Source of the DNA: Corallococcus coralloides DSM 2259
GTDB taxonomy: Bacteria; Myxococcota; Myxococcia; Myxococcales; Myxococcaceae
Assembly (NCBI RefSeq): GCF_000255295.1
Contig: NC_017030.1
Span: 2,232,001 to 2,296,000, forward strand
DNA length: 64,000 nt
Reading direction: 5' to 3'
The position numbers and the translations under genes are program-made. Position 1 is the stretch's first letter, and every line of letters begins with the position of its first letter. Of this stretch, positions 1 to 9,451 are shown one piece after another. Below the pieces are notes generated by a model that made no database searches, was not told the origin of the DNA, and saw nothing but the letters and a program-made list of their open reading frames with translations.

Positions 1-205
1 GGTAGTCATCGGAAAGGAAGGAGAGCGCGGACGCATCTCCGCGCAGCCACGCGGTCGAGAAGGAGGACGTCACGGCCTGCGGTGATAACAGGTCGTGGCG
101 GGCCCGCCACCGGAAGTGCGTGCTCGCACGTCGCGTCCGGCCGTGACGGCAGGCGTCATCCCGGAATGAATGCGGACTGCGCGGGTTGGTATAGGGTCCG
201 TGCGA

Positions 206-2689
206 ATGCGGAACCTGCTCCTTGGAATGACGCTGGCCATGAGCCTTGGATTCGGGTCGACGGCGATGGCGAGGCCTACCCGGCAGCTCCACGCGGGTGA
301 AATCGCGGCGGGCCTGAAGCGGCTCGGAGTGACCGGCAGTGTGCTCTATGTCGCGGCCCACCCGGACGACGAGAACACGCGCCTGCTCGCGTGGCTGGTG
401 GGAGAGCGCGGCCTGCGCACGGGTTACCTGTCCGTGACGCGCGGGGATGGTGGGCAGAACCTCATCGGCACGGAGCAGGGCGCGCTGCTCGGGCTCATCC
501 GCACGCATGAGTTGCTCGCCGCGCGGAGCGTGGACGGCGCGGAGCAGTTCTTCACGCGGGCGCGGGACTTCGGCTATTCGAAGAGCGCGGAAGAGGCGCT
601 GCGCATCTGGGGACATGACGCGGTGCTGGCGGATGTGGTGCTCGCCATCCGGCGCTTCCAGCCGGACGTCATCATCACCCGCTTCACCACGGAGCCGCCG
701 AACCACGGCCACCACACGGCCTCCGCGCTGCTGGCGGCGGAGGCCTTCATCGCCGCGGCGGACCCGAAGCGCTTCCCCGAGCAGCTGTCCGAGGTGAAGC
801 CGTGGAAGGCGGACCGCCTGTTGCAGAACGCCTCCTCGTGGTCGTTCAAGCCCGATGAGGACCTGTCCCGCTACGTGAAGCTGGAGGTGGGCGGCTACGA
901 CGCGTTGCTCGGGCGTTCGTGGGGTGAGGTGGCCGCGGAGAGCCGCAGCCAGCACAAGAGCCAGGGCTTCGGCCAGGCCGCGGACCGGGGCCCCGCCGCC
1001 GAGTACTTCACGCCGCTGGCGGGGACGCTCCCGAAGCGCGACGTGTTCGAGGGGCTCGACTTCTCCTGGAAGCGTTGGGCGGGCTCGGAGGCCGTGTCCC
1101 GCGCGGTGGCCGCCGCGACGAAGTCTTTCGATGCGCGCGCTCCCCACCGCTCCCTGCCCGCGCTCGTCCGCGTCCACGAGGCGCTGACCGCGCTGCCGGA
1201 CACCCACCCGTGGAAGGCGCTCAAGCTGCGTGAGGTGGAGGCGCTCATCGCCAACTGCGCGGGGCTGTTCCTGGAGGTGCGTGCCGCCACGCCCACCGGC
1301 ATCCCGGGGCTGCCCGTGGCGTTGGACGTGGTGGCGCTGAACCGCTCGCCCGCCGCCGTCGAGTGGGTGGGGTTGACGCTGCCAGGCGAGAAACCCGAGG
1401 CCGTGGGGAAGGCGCTGGGCGCGAACGTGCCCCTGAAGCTGTCGCGCACGGTGACGCTGCCGGCGACGGCGCCCATCTCCACGCCCTACTGGCTCCGGGA
1501 GCCTGTCACCGGGGGGCTCTACACGCTCAAGGGCGAGGACCGCGCGCTCACCGGCCAGCCGGAGGGCGTTCCCGCGCTCTCCGTGGCGTTCGAGTACCAG
1601 GTCGCGGGCCGGCGCTTCCGCGCGGTGCGTCCGGTGCTCCACGCCTGGACGGATCCGGTGCGCGGCGAGCTCTACCGTGACTTCGAGGTCGTCCCGCCCG
1701 TCACCGCCACGCTGGCGCAGGACGTGCTCATGTTCCCCAACGGCGAGTCCCGTGCCGTGCCGGTGGTACTGGCCGCGGGGATGGACCTGGTGCCGGGCAC
1801 GGTGCGGATGGTGGCGCCGCCCGGCTGGCGCGTGGAGCCCGCGTCGATCGGGTTCAAGCTCGCGGCACGCGGAGACGAGCGCACCATCACCTTCCAGGTG
1901 ACGCCGCCCCCGGGCTCGACGAAGGAGGGGGTCCTCTCCGTGGAGGTCGACGTGGGGGACCGCGCCTGGTCGTGGAGCGCCCACTCCGTGTCCCATCCCC
2001 ACATCCCGCCGTTGACGGTGCGCCAGCCCTCCACGGCCACGGGGGTGCCGTTCTCCCTGGCCATCAAGGGCAAGCGCATCGGCTACATCCCCGGTCCGGG
2101 CGACCGCGTCGCGGAGAGCCTGAGCGCGGTGGGCTACGAGGTGACGCTGCTTCCCGAGGAGCGGCTGGCCCGGGAGCCGCTGGAGCGCTTCGACGCCATC
2201 CTCGTGGGCGTGCGCGCCTTCAACGCCAACGCGCACCTGGCCGTCCACCGGGAGCGGCTGCTCCAGTACGTGGAAGGCGGCGGACGGCTGGTGGTGCAGT
2301 ACAACACCAACAGCCGCGTGGGGCCGCTCACGTCGTTCGTCGGGCCCTATCCGCTGGAGATTGGCCGCGACCGGGTGACGGATGAGACGGCGGCGATGAC
2401 GCCGCTGCGCGCCAATGAACCACTGCTGCGCGCGCCCAATGCGCTGACGGCCGCGGACTTCGAGGGCTGGGTGCAGGAGCGTGGCCTCTACTTCGCGTCG
2501 TCGTGGGACGCTCGCTATCAGCCCGTGTTCGCCATGCACGACGCCGGCGAGGCGCCGCTCCAGGGCGCGCTGCTGGTCGCTCGCCATGGCAAGGGCACCT
2601 TCATCTACACGGGCCTCGCCTTCTTCCGTCAGCTCCCCGCCGGGGTTCCCGGCGCCTACCGCCTGTTGGCCAACATCCTTTCTCAATGA
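206..2689 (+). CDS. PIG-L family deacetylase, secreted, multidomain
   Basis: 827-residue protein. The start at 206 is chosen because it gives a clean signal peptide (about residues 1-23, ending in an Ala-Met-Ala site); an in-frame ATG at 170 only adds 12 non-conserved residues. Residues about 48-250 form a LmbE/PIG-L deacetylase domain with the metal-binding AAHPDDE motif (His52, Asp54, Asp55) and a later HGHH cluster, so it probably removes N-acetyl groups from a sugar substrate outside the cytoplasm. The middle resembles NEW3-type beta-sandwich domains. The last 220 residues look like a ThuA/glutamine-amidotransferase-like Rossmann fold. Such long PIG-L proteins are known, but their substrate is not visible here. 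Its stop overlaps the next start (ATGA), so it heads an operon with a membrane peptide and a symporter, suggesting coupled processing and uptake of a glycan product (inference). Confidence 0.88.
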   Translation: MRNLLLGMTLAMSLGFGSTAMARPTRQLHAGEIAAGLKRLGVTGSVLYVAAHPDDENTRLLAWLVGERGLRTGYLSVTRGDGGQNLIGTEQGALLGLIRTHELLAARSVDGAEQFFTRARDFGYSKSAEEALRIWGHDAVLADVVLAIRRFQPDVIITRFTTEPPNHGHHTASALLAAEAFIAAADPKRFPEQLSEVKPWKADRLLQNASSWSFKPDEDLSRYVKLEVGGYDALLGRSWGEVAAESRSQHKSQGFGQAADRGPAAEYFTPLAGTLPKRDVFEGLDFSWKRWAGSEAVSRAVAAATKSFDARAPHRSLPALVRVHEALTALPDTHPWKALKLREVEALIANCAGLFLEVRAATPTGIPGLPVALDVVALNRSPAAVEWVGLTLPGEKPEAVGKALGANVPLKLSRTVTLPATAPISTPYWLREPVTGGLYTLKGEDRALTGQPEGVPALSVAFEYQVAGRRFRAVRPVLHAWTDPVRGELYRDFEVVPPVTATLAQDVLMFPNGESRAVPVVLAAGMDLVPGTVRMVAPPGWRVEPASIGFKLAARGDERTITFQVTPPPGSTKEGVLSVEVDVGDRAWSWSAHSVSHPHIPPLTVRQPSTATGVPFSLAIKGKRIGYIPGPGDRVAESLSAVGYEVTLLPEERLAREPLERFDAILVGVRAFNANAHLAVHRERLLQYVEGGGRLVVQYNTNSRVGPLTSFVGPYPLEIGRDRVTDETAAMTPLRANEPLLRAPNALTAADFEGWVQERGLYFASSWDARYQPVFAMHDAGEAPLQGALLVARHGKGTFIYTGLAFFRQLPAGVPGAYRLLANILSQ

Positions 2690-2865
2690 ACACCGCCCCC
2701 AACCTGACCCCTCCCGAGCCCGCCGACGCCGCCCCCGCGCGCCGGCCGGAACTCGATGACGCGCCGCCGCTGCTGGGCTCCTGGCGCAACATCTACATCC
2801 TGGTGCTGGGCACCTTCGTGCTGTTCGTCGCCGTGTTCTGGGGACTCACCGAGGCGTACGCGTGA
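2686..2865 (+). CDS. small single-helix membrane protein
   Basis: 59-residue protein. The ATG at 2686 overlaps the stop of the deacetylase gene, and its own stop overlaps the GTG start of the symporter, so translation of the three is probably coupled. The first half is Pro/Ala-rich and the second half holds one hydrophobic segment (about residues 36-55, starting Ile-Tyr-Ile-Leu-Val). No family recognised. Small one-helix proteins beside sodium:solute symporters are often accessory subunits, which is the most likely role here by context. Confidence 0.7.
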   Translation: MNTAPNLTPPEPADAAPARRPELDDAPPLLGSWRNIYILVLGTFVLFVAVFWGLTEAYA

Positions 2866-4586
2866 CGGGGCTCGACTGGCTGGTCCTGGGCGGGACGATT
2901 GCGTTCATCGTGGTGTGGGGCCTCTGGAAGTCCCGAGGAAAGGCCACCAGCGACGAGTACATGCGTGGGGGCCGTGAGCTGCGGTGGCCCACCATTGGCC
3001 TGGCCGTCATGGCCACGCAGGCAAGCGCCGTCACCTTCCTCTCCGTCCCCGGGCAGGCCTACGAGGACGGGATGCGCTTCGTGCAGTTCTACTTCGGCCT
3101 GCCGATCGCGATGGTCATCATCAGCGCGGTCTTCGTGCCCATCTACTACCGGCTGAACGTCATCACCGCGTACGAATACCTGGAGTCGCGATTCGACCTG
3201 AAGACGCGGCTCCTGGGCGCCTTCCTCTTCCTCATCCAGCGCGGGCTGGCCGCGGGCATCACCATCTACGCGCCGTCCATCATCCTCTCCACCATCCTCG
3301 GTTGGCCGCTGGAGCCCACGGTCATCGTCATGGGTGCGCTCGTCATCCTCTACACGGTGACGGGAGGCTCCAGGGCGGTGAGCCAGACGCAGAAGCAGCA
3401 GATGGTGGTGATGATGGGCGGCATGGTGGTGGCCGCCGCGGTCATCCTCTGGCGCCTGCCGGAGCACGTGTCGTTCGGCAAGGCGGTGGACGTCGCTGGC
3501 GCGTTCGGCCGGATGAACGTGGTGAGCTTCGACTTCGACATGCAGGACCGCTACAACTTCTGGTCCGGCATCACGGGAGGGCTGTTCCTGTCCCTGTCGT
3601 ACTTCGGCACGGACCAGTCCCAGGTGGGCCGCTACCTGACGGGCCGCTCCATCTCCGAGAGCCGGCTGGGGCTGCTCTTCAACGGCGTGCTGAAGATCCC
3701 GATGCAGTTCTTCATCCTCTTCGTCGGGATTCTCGTCTTCGTCTTCTACCAGTTCAGCACGCCGCCGCTGCTCTTCAACGACGCGCTGCGCACCCGCGTG
3801 CAGGGCACGGCGCAGGCGGCCGAGTACGCCGAGCTGGAAGCGAGGTGGGAGCAGCTCCAGTCCGGCAAGCGCGCGGAGGTGGAGCGCTACCTGTCGGCCG
3901 TCGAGTCGGGCGACGTGGCGGCCGGCGAGGCGTCACGGGCGCTGCTCCAGGGCGCGCAGCAGCAGGCGAGCGCGGTCCGCAAGGAGGCCAAGGCCATGGT
4001 GGCGCGCGCGCTTCCGGGCGCGGAGACGAAGGACTCGGACTACATCTTCATCGCCTTCGTGAAGCGCTGGTTGCCCAGCGGGCTGTTCGGGTTGCTCATC
4101 GCCGTCATCCTGTCCGCGGCCATGAGCTCCATCGCCAGCGAGCTGGCGGCGTTGGGGACCACCACGACGGTGGACTTCTACCGGCGGGTGTTCAAGCCCG
4201 GCGCCTCGGACCGGCATGTGCTGGTGGCGTCCAAGCTGTTCACCGTGTTCTGGGGGTTGGTCGCGGTGGCCTTCGCGACCTTCGCTTCGCTGCTGGACAA
4301 CCTCATCCAGGCCATCAACATCCTGGGCTCCATCTTCTACGGCACGGTGCTGGGCATCTTCCTGGTGGCCTTCTTCGTGAAGCGCGTGCGCGGCCATGCC
4401 GTGTTCGCGGCGGCCGTCATCTCCCAGGCGACGGTGATTGCCCTCTTCTTCCTCTCCGACGTGGGCTACCTCTGGTTCAACGTCATCGGCTGTGCGCTGG
4501 TGGTGGTGCTGGGCCTGGTGATGCAGGGCGTCCTGCCGCGCGGCGAGGCGCCGGCCCCGGCGACGGGGCATGAGGCCATGGGGTGA
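2862..4586 (+). CDS. sodium:solute symporter (SSS family)
   Basis: 574-residue polytopic membrane protein with GTG start at 2862 inside a GTGA overlap. The N-terminal half shows the SSS signature: first helix, a DEYMRGGR-type loop, a TQASAVTFLSVPG segment in the second helix, then the EYLESRFD motif. About 13 hydrophobic segments can be counted. Between about residues 310 and 385 there is a hydrophilic, Glu/Ala-rich insert likely to be helical or coiled coil, which is longer than the usual loop. It should import a solute with Na+. The substrate cannot be read from sequence, but the operon with a PIG-L deacetylase suggests a sugar or sugar acid. Confidence 0.9.
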   Translation: MTGLDWLVLGGTIAFIVVWGLWKSRGKATSDEYMRGGRELRWPTIGLAVMATQASAVTFLSVPGQAYEDGMRFVQFYFGLPIAMVIISAVFVPIYYRLNVITAYEYLESRFDLKTRLLGAFLFLIQRGLAAGITIYAPSIILSTILGWPLEPTVIVMGALVILYTVTGGSRAVSQTQKQQMVVMMGGMVVAAAVILWRLPEHVSFGKAVDVAGAFGRMNVVSFDFDMQDRYNFWSGITGGLFLSLSYFGTDQSQVGRYLTGRSISESRLGLLFNGVLKIPMQFFILFVGILVFVFYQFSTPPLLFNDALRTRVQGTAQAAEYAELEARWEQLQSGKRAEVERYLSAVESGDVAAGEASRALLQGAQQQASAVRKEAKAMVARALPGAETKDSDYIFIAFVKRWLPSGLFGLLIAVILSAAMSSIASELAALGTTTTVDFYRRVFKPGASDRHVLVASKLFTVFWGLVAVAFATFASLLDNLIQAINILGSIFYGTVLGIFLVAFFVKRVRGHAVFAAAVISQATVIALFFLSDVGYLWFNVIGCALVVVLGLVMQGVLPRGEAPAPATGHEAMG

Positions 4587-4602
4587 CTCACCGGGAGACG
4601 TC

Positions 4603-4875
4603 ATGAATCGGATGCGGGTGTTGGCGATTGCAGTTGCTGTCCTCCTTGCCGGAGCGGCAGTGGCCGTGGGGGTGCTTCGAGGTCGCTCAGTGGAAGAGCA
4701 ATCCTTCGGAGCAGAGCCAGACGAGGACGACTTTGCCGCCGACCTGGAGGCGCGCCCGAAGTGCTGGGTGAAGGTGAAGTCCTCGGAGCCGGGAAAGTGC
4801 CCTGGCGGCGTGGGGCAGGTCCACAAGGGGCAGTGCTACCTGCCCAACTGGGCTGAGTGCGCGAAGTACTACTGA
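4603..4875 (+). CDS. small exported Cys-containing hypothetical protein
   Basis: 90-residue protein. The ATG at 4603 is preceded by a good GGGAGA ribosome site; an in-frame upstream ATG at 4570 overlaps the symporter gene and is less likely. A hydrophobic N-terminus (about residues 6-25) acts as a signal peptide or anchor. The mature part is acidic, then carries four Cys in the last 40 residues, probably two disulfides. No family recognised. Confidence 0.65.
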   Translation: MNRMRVLAIAVAVLLAGAAVAVGVLRGRSVEEQSFGAEPDEDDFAADLEARPKCWVKVKSSEPGKCPGGVGQVHKGQCYLPNWAECAKYY

Positions 4876-4962
4876 AGGGCCTGCCCATGTGAGGGAGCGC
4901 ATCCTGTATGCTTATCAAGGCGCGACATCTCTGGATTTCGCGCCTTCCCCTCAAGGAGCCCC

Positions 4963-5301
4963 ATGTCCTTCTTCCGTCAGTTGTTCGCCGCGACCCTCCT
5001 CGCCGCCTCCGTGGCCTCCGCGGAAGCCCCGAACGCGAGCTACGAAGCCTCCTCCAGCGAGGCCATGCTCGGCCCCCTCTGTCATGAGAGCCTTTGCGAG
5101 ACGGACCAGGACTGCCGGAACGCCTGCTCCAGCGCACGCACCGCCACCTGCGTCCAGAACACCTGCGAGTTCACCTACACGGGCGGTGGCGGCGGTGGTG
5201 GCGGTCCGTTCTGCCACGAGCAGTTCTGCACCGAGAACTGGGATTGCAGCTGCAACGGCGTCGCGGGCTACTGCGGCTCGGACTGGACCTGCCACTTCTG
5301 A
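4963..5301 (+). CDS. secreted Cys-rich protein with two tandem modules
   Basis: 112 residues, with an AAGGAG ribosome site just upstream and a signal peptide ending near Ala-Ser-Ala (residue 20). The mature protein has two related Cys modules, each beginning Gly-Pro-(Leu/Phe)-Cys-His-Glu and continuing with a (Asp/Asn)-x-Asp-Cys element. They are separated by an eight-glycine linker encoded by GGC/GGT repeats. Twelve or more Cys suggest a disulfide-stapled extracellular protein. No named family recognised. Confidence 0.75.
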   Translation: MSFFRQLFAATLLAASVASAEAPNASYEASSSEAMLGPLCHESLCETDQDCRNACSSARTATCVQNTCEFTYTGGGGGGGGPFCHEQFCTENWDCSCNGVAGYCGSDWTCHF

Positions 5302-5322
5302 CGCTCCAGGACGCGAAACGCG

Positions 5323-6801
5323 TCACGTCGCACGTGGCGGACCGAACCACCGGGTCAGGGCCTCACGCAGGCCCTGGTCCGTGCCCTGTCCAACCCATGC
5401 GACGTGTCCGTCCGGTCGAATCAGCACCGCGACGGGCGCCGTGACCGCGCCGAGCACCGGGAGCTCCCACGCCCCCGTGTAGCGAGCAGCGACCCTTCGA
5501 ACCCGGTCCTCCCAGGGCGTGACGTCGAGCGTGCCGGGCTCGCCCAGGTCGAGCAGCACGGGCCGCGCGGCGTGCAGCAGGTGGAACACGCGCCGGGGGC
5601 CGTCGGCGGTGACCAGGTCCAGGTCCGGCATGCGGCGCCCGAGCAGCGGGTGTCCGTTGCCGAAGTCGTAGTGGACGTCCAGCCCGGACAACATCGCCGC
5701 GTACTGCTTGCGGGGTCCGTCCATCCGCAGCAACTCCGTCAGCGTCTCGCGCACGGCGTCCATCCGTGCGTCACCGCGGCTCAGCGCGGTCTGCGCCATG
5801 GTCTTGCGCAGCGCACGGGCCGCGACGGGGTGCCGCTCGGCCTGGTACGTGTCCAGCAGGCTCTCCGGCGAGACGCCGCGCACGACCTGGGCCAGCTTCC
5901 ACCCCAGGTTCACGGCATCCTGCACGCCGAGGTTGAGCCCCTGTCCGCCCATGGGCGAGTGCACGTGGGCCGCGTCGCCGGCCAGGAGCACCCGCCGGTC
6001 CCGGTAGGACGCCGCCTGCCGCGTCATGTCGGTGAAGCGTGAGAGGTACGTGGCGCTGCGCAGGCCGTAGTCCGTCCCGTAGAGCGCGACGAGTCCCTCG
6101 CGCAGGCCCTCAAGGGTTGGCGCGTCGCCCGTGTTGACCTGCTCCTCTCTCAGCACGACGCCCACGCGTCCGTCTCCCTGCGGGCCCATGGCATAGGTGC
6201 CCTTCTCGTCCCGGCGGATGCCGAACTCCGGCGCTCCGGTCATCTCGACCTCGGCGATGAGGTAGCTGATGGACGCGTCCCACCCCGGGAACCCGATGCC
6301 CGCCTGCTTGCGGACGAGGCTGCGTCCCCCGTCGCACCCGACGAGGTACTTCGCCCGCAGCACACGGCCGTCGGACAGCTTGACGTCGACGCCGGTGTCG
6401 TCCTGCGCGAAGCCCGTCACCTCGCACCCACGGTAGAGGGGCACCGCCAGCTCGCCCACCCACTGCGCCAGGATGCCCTCGAAGCGCTCCTGCAAGAGCG
6501 CGAGCCCATGGTTGTGCCGCGTCGGGAAGTCGCTGAGGTCCAGGGGCGCCTGCCCGAACGCGACGTTCTGGACCGCTTGCCCTTGCGAGGTGAAGCGCTC
6601 GACGACCCCGCGCTGATCGAGCACCTCCAGGCTGCGCGCGTGCAGGCCGCGCGAGCGGGAGCCGGCGACCTCCTGACGGGTGCGCCGCTCGACGATGGCC
6701 ACGTCCACCTGCGCCAACGCCAGCTCCGCCGCCAGCATCAGCCCGGTCGGGCCCCCTCCAGCAATCACCACTGCGTGCTGTTTTACCGTGTCCGTGTGCA
6801 T
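5323..6801 (-). CDS. FAD-dependent aromatic hydroxylase (PgaE/rifampicin monooxygenase-like)
   Basis: 492 residues. The open frame runs further upstream to 7212, but the start at 6801 is preceded by a GAGGCCGAG ribosome site and begins just before the Rossmann motif GGGPTG (about residues 15-20). The second FAD motif, Gly-Asp-Ala-Ala-His then GGQGLNLG (about residue 285), is intact. The C-terminal 120 residues form the thioredoxin-like domain found in polyketide and rifampicin hydroxylases of PF01494. It should hydroxylate an aromatic substrate with NAD(P)H and O2, in antibiotic modification or detoxification. A remnant of an HxlR regulator, a class that often controls such redox genes, follows upstream on the same strand. 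Confidence 0.88.
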   Translation of the reverse strand: MHTDTVKQHAVVIAGGGPTGLMLAAELALAQVDVAIVERRTRQEVAGSRSRGLHARSLEVLDQRGVVERFTSQGQAVQNVAFGQAPLDLSDFPTRHNHGLALLQERFEGILAQWVGELAVPLYRGCEVTGFAQDDTGVDVKLSDGRVLRAKYLVGCDGGRSLVRKQAGIGFPGWDASISYLIAEVEMTGAPEFGIRRDEKGTYAMGPQGDGRVGVVLREEQVNTGDAPTLEGLREGLVALYGTDYGLRSATYLSRFTDMTRQAASYRDRRVLLAGDAAHVHSPMGGQGLNLGVQDAVNLGWKLAQVVRGVSPESLLDTYQAERHPVAARALRKTMAQTALSRGDARMDAVRETLTELLRMDGPRKQYAAMLSGLDVHYDFGNGHPLLGRRMPDLDLVTADGPRRVFHLLHAARPVLLDLGEPGTLDVTPWEDRVRRVAARYTGAWELPVLGAVTAPVAVLIRPDGHVAWVGQGTDQGLREALTRWFGPPRAT

Positions 6802-7186
6802 CTCGGCCTCCCGTTCCTGGATCGAAACGGGCGATGGTGGAGCACGACCGGGGGGGCTTGCGGCAACACCCGGGGTCTGGCATTTGCTGGCTGTGGAAAG
6901 AGCGGGGAGGGTAGCCCTTTCTTCAGGAGGCTCAGCCGAGAGGGCTGTCTGCCTGGAAGAAACAGGCGATTTCGAGGAACCGGAACAGCGTGTTGTCGCT
7001 GGCCCGAACCCGCCCTTCGATGTCGCTGGCCAGCGACATCTCCTCTTGTCTGGTCTGGCGGGGGACGCCCAACACCAGGCGCCTCGGAAGCCGCCAGACC
7101 AGTGCCCCGGAGCGATCCGGTTTGCCATTGCCGGTGTAAGGGTAGCCATCGGCGGGCACCGCGTCAGCGGGTTCGAGCGGTGACGC
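6802..7186. other. intergenic region, no gene recognised
   Basis: 385 bp between the hydroxylase start and the HxlR remnant. A 75-codon minus-strand frame (6932-7159) is open but matches no family I recognise and has no convincing ribosome site. The stretch probably carries the hydroxylase promoter plus decayed sequence. Confidence 0.4.
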
Positions 7187-7447
7187 CTATGCCTTTGATG
7201 CCTCCCCTTCACGTTTCAGCAGGGGCCGTTTCGCTGCCCAGGTCAGCAATTCGTCGAGGGCCGGGCACAGGGACTGGCCCCAGTCAGTCAGGTGGTACTC
7301 GACCTTCGGGGGGACCTGGGCGTGCACGATGCGCGCGACGATGCCGTCTTGCTCCAGCTGCCGGAGCTGCTGGATGAGCATCTTCTGCGAGATGGCGGGA
7401 ATGGCGCGCTCAAGGTCGGAGAGGCGCAGCTTCTTCCCGCCGAAGAG
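7187..7447 (-). pseudogene. HxlR-family regulator, 5' end deleted
   Basis: The minus-strand frame encodes the core winged helix of an HxlR regulator: a lead-in ending [10 protein letters not shown], an Ile-Ser-Gln-Lys-Met recognition helix, a [12 protein letters not shown] segment and the wing PPKVEYHLT, ending normally at 7187. The N-terminus, including the usual conserved Cys/Trp-rich opening, is missing: at about 7447 the reading frame runs into an SDR gene on the other strand. The first internal ATG is at 7381. HxlR genes are typically divergent from the redox gene they control, and here both 5' ends and the shared promoter are gone. Almost certainly non-functional. Confidence 0.75.
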
Positions 7448-7668
7448 AGGCCTCCGTGCACCTCGCCGAGCGCCTGGCGAAGCAGGCAGGCACCGACTAC
7501 GAGGGTGGCAAGCAGATCATCATGCAGTCGCTGGGGGGCATTCCTGTCGGGCGTCCGGTGAAACCTCGCGAGGTGGCCGACCTCATCGCCTTCGTCGCTT
7601 CTCCGCGCGCGGGCTCGGTGACGGGGACGGAGTTCGTCATCGATGGTGGGACGGTCCCGACGGCATGA
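7446..7668 (+). pseudogene. short-chain dehydrogenase, C-terminal fragment
   Basis: About 73 codons matching the end of a classical SDR: a Glu-Ala-Ser-Val lead, a LGGIPVGRP motif, and the closing VIDGGTVP. It aligns closely with the C-terminus of the complete SDR at 43392-44138 in this window, starting at the same Glu-Ala-Ser-Val position. The Rossmann TGxxxGxG motif and the catalytic Tyr-x-x-x-Lys are absent. It begins exactly where the opposite-strand HxlR fragment ends, so one deletion removed both 5' ends. Confidence 0.78.
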
Positions 7669-7681
7669 AGCTGATCCGTTG

Positions 7682-8629
7682 TCAGACGAGGAAGTTGCTC
7701 CGGTAGTCGCCCGGCGTCAGCCCTGTCTTTCGCTTGAACAAGCGAGAGAACGAGGCCTGGTCCAGATATCCCGAGCGCAGACACACCTCGGACACGGACA
7801 GGTGGGTGTCCTCGAGAAGCGACCGCGCCGCCTGGAGTTTCAGCCCCTGTATCCACTGTCCGGGGCTGGTGCCAATCTCCACGACGAAGCGTCTGGAGAG
7901 GGTTCGCTCGCTCAGGTGCAGCTTGTTCGCCAGGAACCCCGGCGTGAGAAGCGACAGGTCGCGTGGGATGTGTCGCAGGGCCTCCTTCACGAAGGGGTGG
8001 CTGCGATGGTCATCAGGCAGCTCGAAGGGGGTCTGCACCTTCCGGCGCGCGGGCAAGGCCATCAGCCTGCGCACCTGTCGCTCCTGCGCAGCGAAGCCCA
8101 GGTCAATCAAGAGCGTCGACATCAGGTCCACCACGGCGAACGAGGCTCCCGCCGTGTAGAGGGAGCCCTGGCGCACGACCAGGCGGGACGTGTCCCACTT
8201 CACAGCCGGAAAGCGCTGCTCGACCTCGTTCTTCAGCCACCAGCCGACAGTGGCCCTCCTCGCGTCGAGCAGGCCGTGCATGGCCAGGAAGAAGGGGGCC
8301 GCGCACGGAGCCGCGATGGTCGCACCCTGGCGCAGTGCCAGTTCGACCAGTCTCTGCACGCGCCGTCCCTCCTCCAGCAGAAGGGAGACCGACTCCTCGG
8401 GGGTCGGGTGTGGGGCCGACAGGAGCACCAGCAGGTCCATCTTCCTCGAGGGCCTGGTGCGTGCGGGAAAGGTGATGCCGAGCCTCGACACGGCGGGGAC
8501 GTGCGATGACACGAACTCCGTCGTGAACCGCGGTCCGTTGTCCACGGTGTTGGCCAGGGAGAGCATCTCGGCGGCCGTGGATGCCAGCGTGGCGTAGAAG
8601 AAGCGCGGCAGGTGGATGACGACGTGCAT
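7682..8629 (-). CDS. AraC-family transcriptional regulator with DJ-1/PfpI-like N-terminal domain
   Basis: 315 residues from the ATG at 8629; the frame is open to 8800 but the upstream part overlaps the divergent gene and lacks family resemblance. Residues about 1-190 match the GlxA-type amidase-like domain that opens with a Met-His-Val-Val-Ile strand and contains an Ala-Pro-Cys-Ala turn. The last 100 residues carry two HTH motifs, the second ending in the AraC signature (Gly-Tyr-x-Asp-Gln-Ala-Ser-Phe-Ser-Arg-Leu-Phe-Lys). It is divergent from the nitroreductase gene, with about 100 bp between starts, so it probably controls that gene and itself in response to a small molecule. Confidence 0.87.
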   Translation of the reverse strand: MHVVIHLPRFFYATLASTAAEMLSLANTVDNGPRFTTEFVSSHVPAVSRLGITFPARTRPSRKMDLLVLLSAPHPTPEESVSLLLEEGRRVQRLVELALRQGATIAAPCAAPFFLAMHGLLDARRATVGWWLKNEVEQRFPAVKWDTSRLVVRQGSLYTAGASFAVVDLMSTLLIDLGFAAQERQVRRLMALPARRKVQTPFELPDDHRSHPFVKEALRHIPRDLSLLTPGFLANKLHLSERTLSRRFVVEIGTSPGQWIQGLKLQAARSLLEDTHLSVSEVCLRSGYLDQASFSRLFKRKTGLTPGDYRSNFLV

Positions 8630-8728
8630 TTGGCGAGAATGGCAAAAACCTTGTCGTTCCAGACAATTTTCCCGAGGCCTGAAGTCCGGCAGGTTGCGCC
8701 CATCCCGAACCCTGGAGATGCGCAACGC

Positions 8729-9451
8729 ATGGCCCTCCCCGAACGACATCCGCAGGTGCTGCGTCAACTTGAGACGCGAAAGTCGGTCACCCACTTCCAA
8801 CCCGGTCGCCCGATGCCGCTCGAGGACGTCCGAGCCCTGGCGTACTACGCATCGCAGGCTCCCTCCTCATCGAACCTGCAGCACTGGCGCTTCCTGGCGT
8901 TGGTGGACCCCGACCAGAAGAACCTGCTGCGCGGGTACGCTTTGGGGCAGCGGAAGGTCAGTGATTGTTCGGCGGTGTTCGTCGTGCTGGCGGACTTGCG
9001 AGCGGTGGACGAGATGGCTCGGCTGACCGATGCGGCGATTCGCGCCAACATCTTCGGCGAGGACATGCGTGAGACGTGGAACCGCCTGGCCGATAACTAC
9101 AGGGACGAACAGGTCAACCGGGACGAGGCGCTGCGGTCCGCGGCGCTTGCGTCGATGAACCTGATGACCGCGGCACATGCCCTGGGCTACGTCTCCGGCC
9201 CTGTCGGAGGCTTCAATGCCGACGGTGTGAGCAAGGCCTTTGGCATCCCGAGCCACCATCTCGTTTCGCTCATCATCTGTGTCGGTCACGAAGGCGAGGG
9301 CAACTGGACGAAGAAGCCGCGCAAGCCCGTGGATGAAATCCTGTTCATCGACCGGATGCGGCCCGGGAGCCAGGCCTCCCTGCCTTCACGGTCAGAGCAA
9401 TCCCTGGGCCTTCAACGTATCGATGGCGGCGGCCAACGCGGGATGGGGTGA
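8729..9451 (+). CDS. nitroreductase-family oxidoreductase (NfsA-type)
   Basis: 240 residues from the ATG at 8729, which follows a CTGGAGAT ribosome site; an in-frame ATG at 8639 would overlap the regulatory region. It shows the FMN-binding features of nitroreductases: an early Arg-Lys-Ser pattern, the Ala-Pro-Ser-Ser-Ser-Asn-Leu-Gln motif, and a late GYVSGPVGGF segment. Expected to reduce nitro or quinone compounds with NAD(P)H. The last 30 residues after Phe-Ile-Asp-Arg-Met are unlike the family and may be read-through into unrelated sequence. The 3' end overlaps an opposite-strand fragment. Confidence 0.85.
   Translation: MALPERHPQVLRQLETRKSVTHFQPGRPMPLEDVRALAYYASQAPSSSNLQHWRFLALVDPDQKNLLRGYALGQRKVSDCSAVFVVLADLRAVDEMARLTDAAIRANIFGEDMRETWNRLADNYRDEQVNRDEALRSAALASMNLMTAAHALGYVSGPVGGFNADGVSKAFGIPSHHLVSLIICVGHEGEGNWTKKPRKPVDEILFIDRMRPGSQASLPSRSEQSLGLQRIDGGGQRGMG

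Noticed and set aside
2984-4573. 529-codon plus-strand frame within the symporter gene
   Set aside because: Overlapping alternative frame with biased composition; the symporter frame has all family motifs.
6932-7159. 75-codon minus-strand gene
   Set aside because: No ribosome site, no family features, and it lies in a decayed intergenic stretch.
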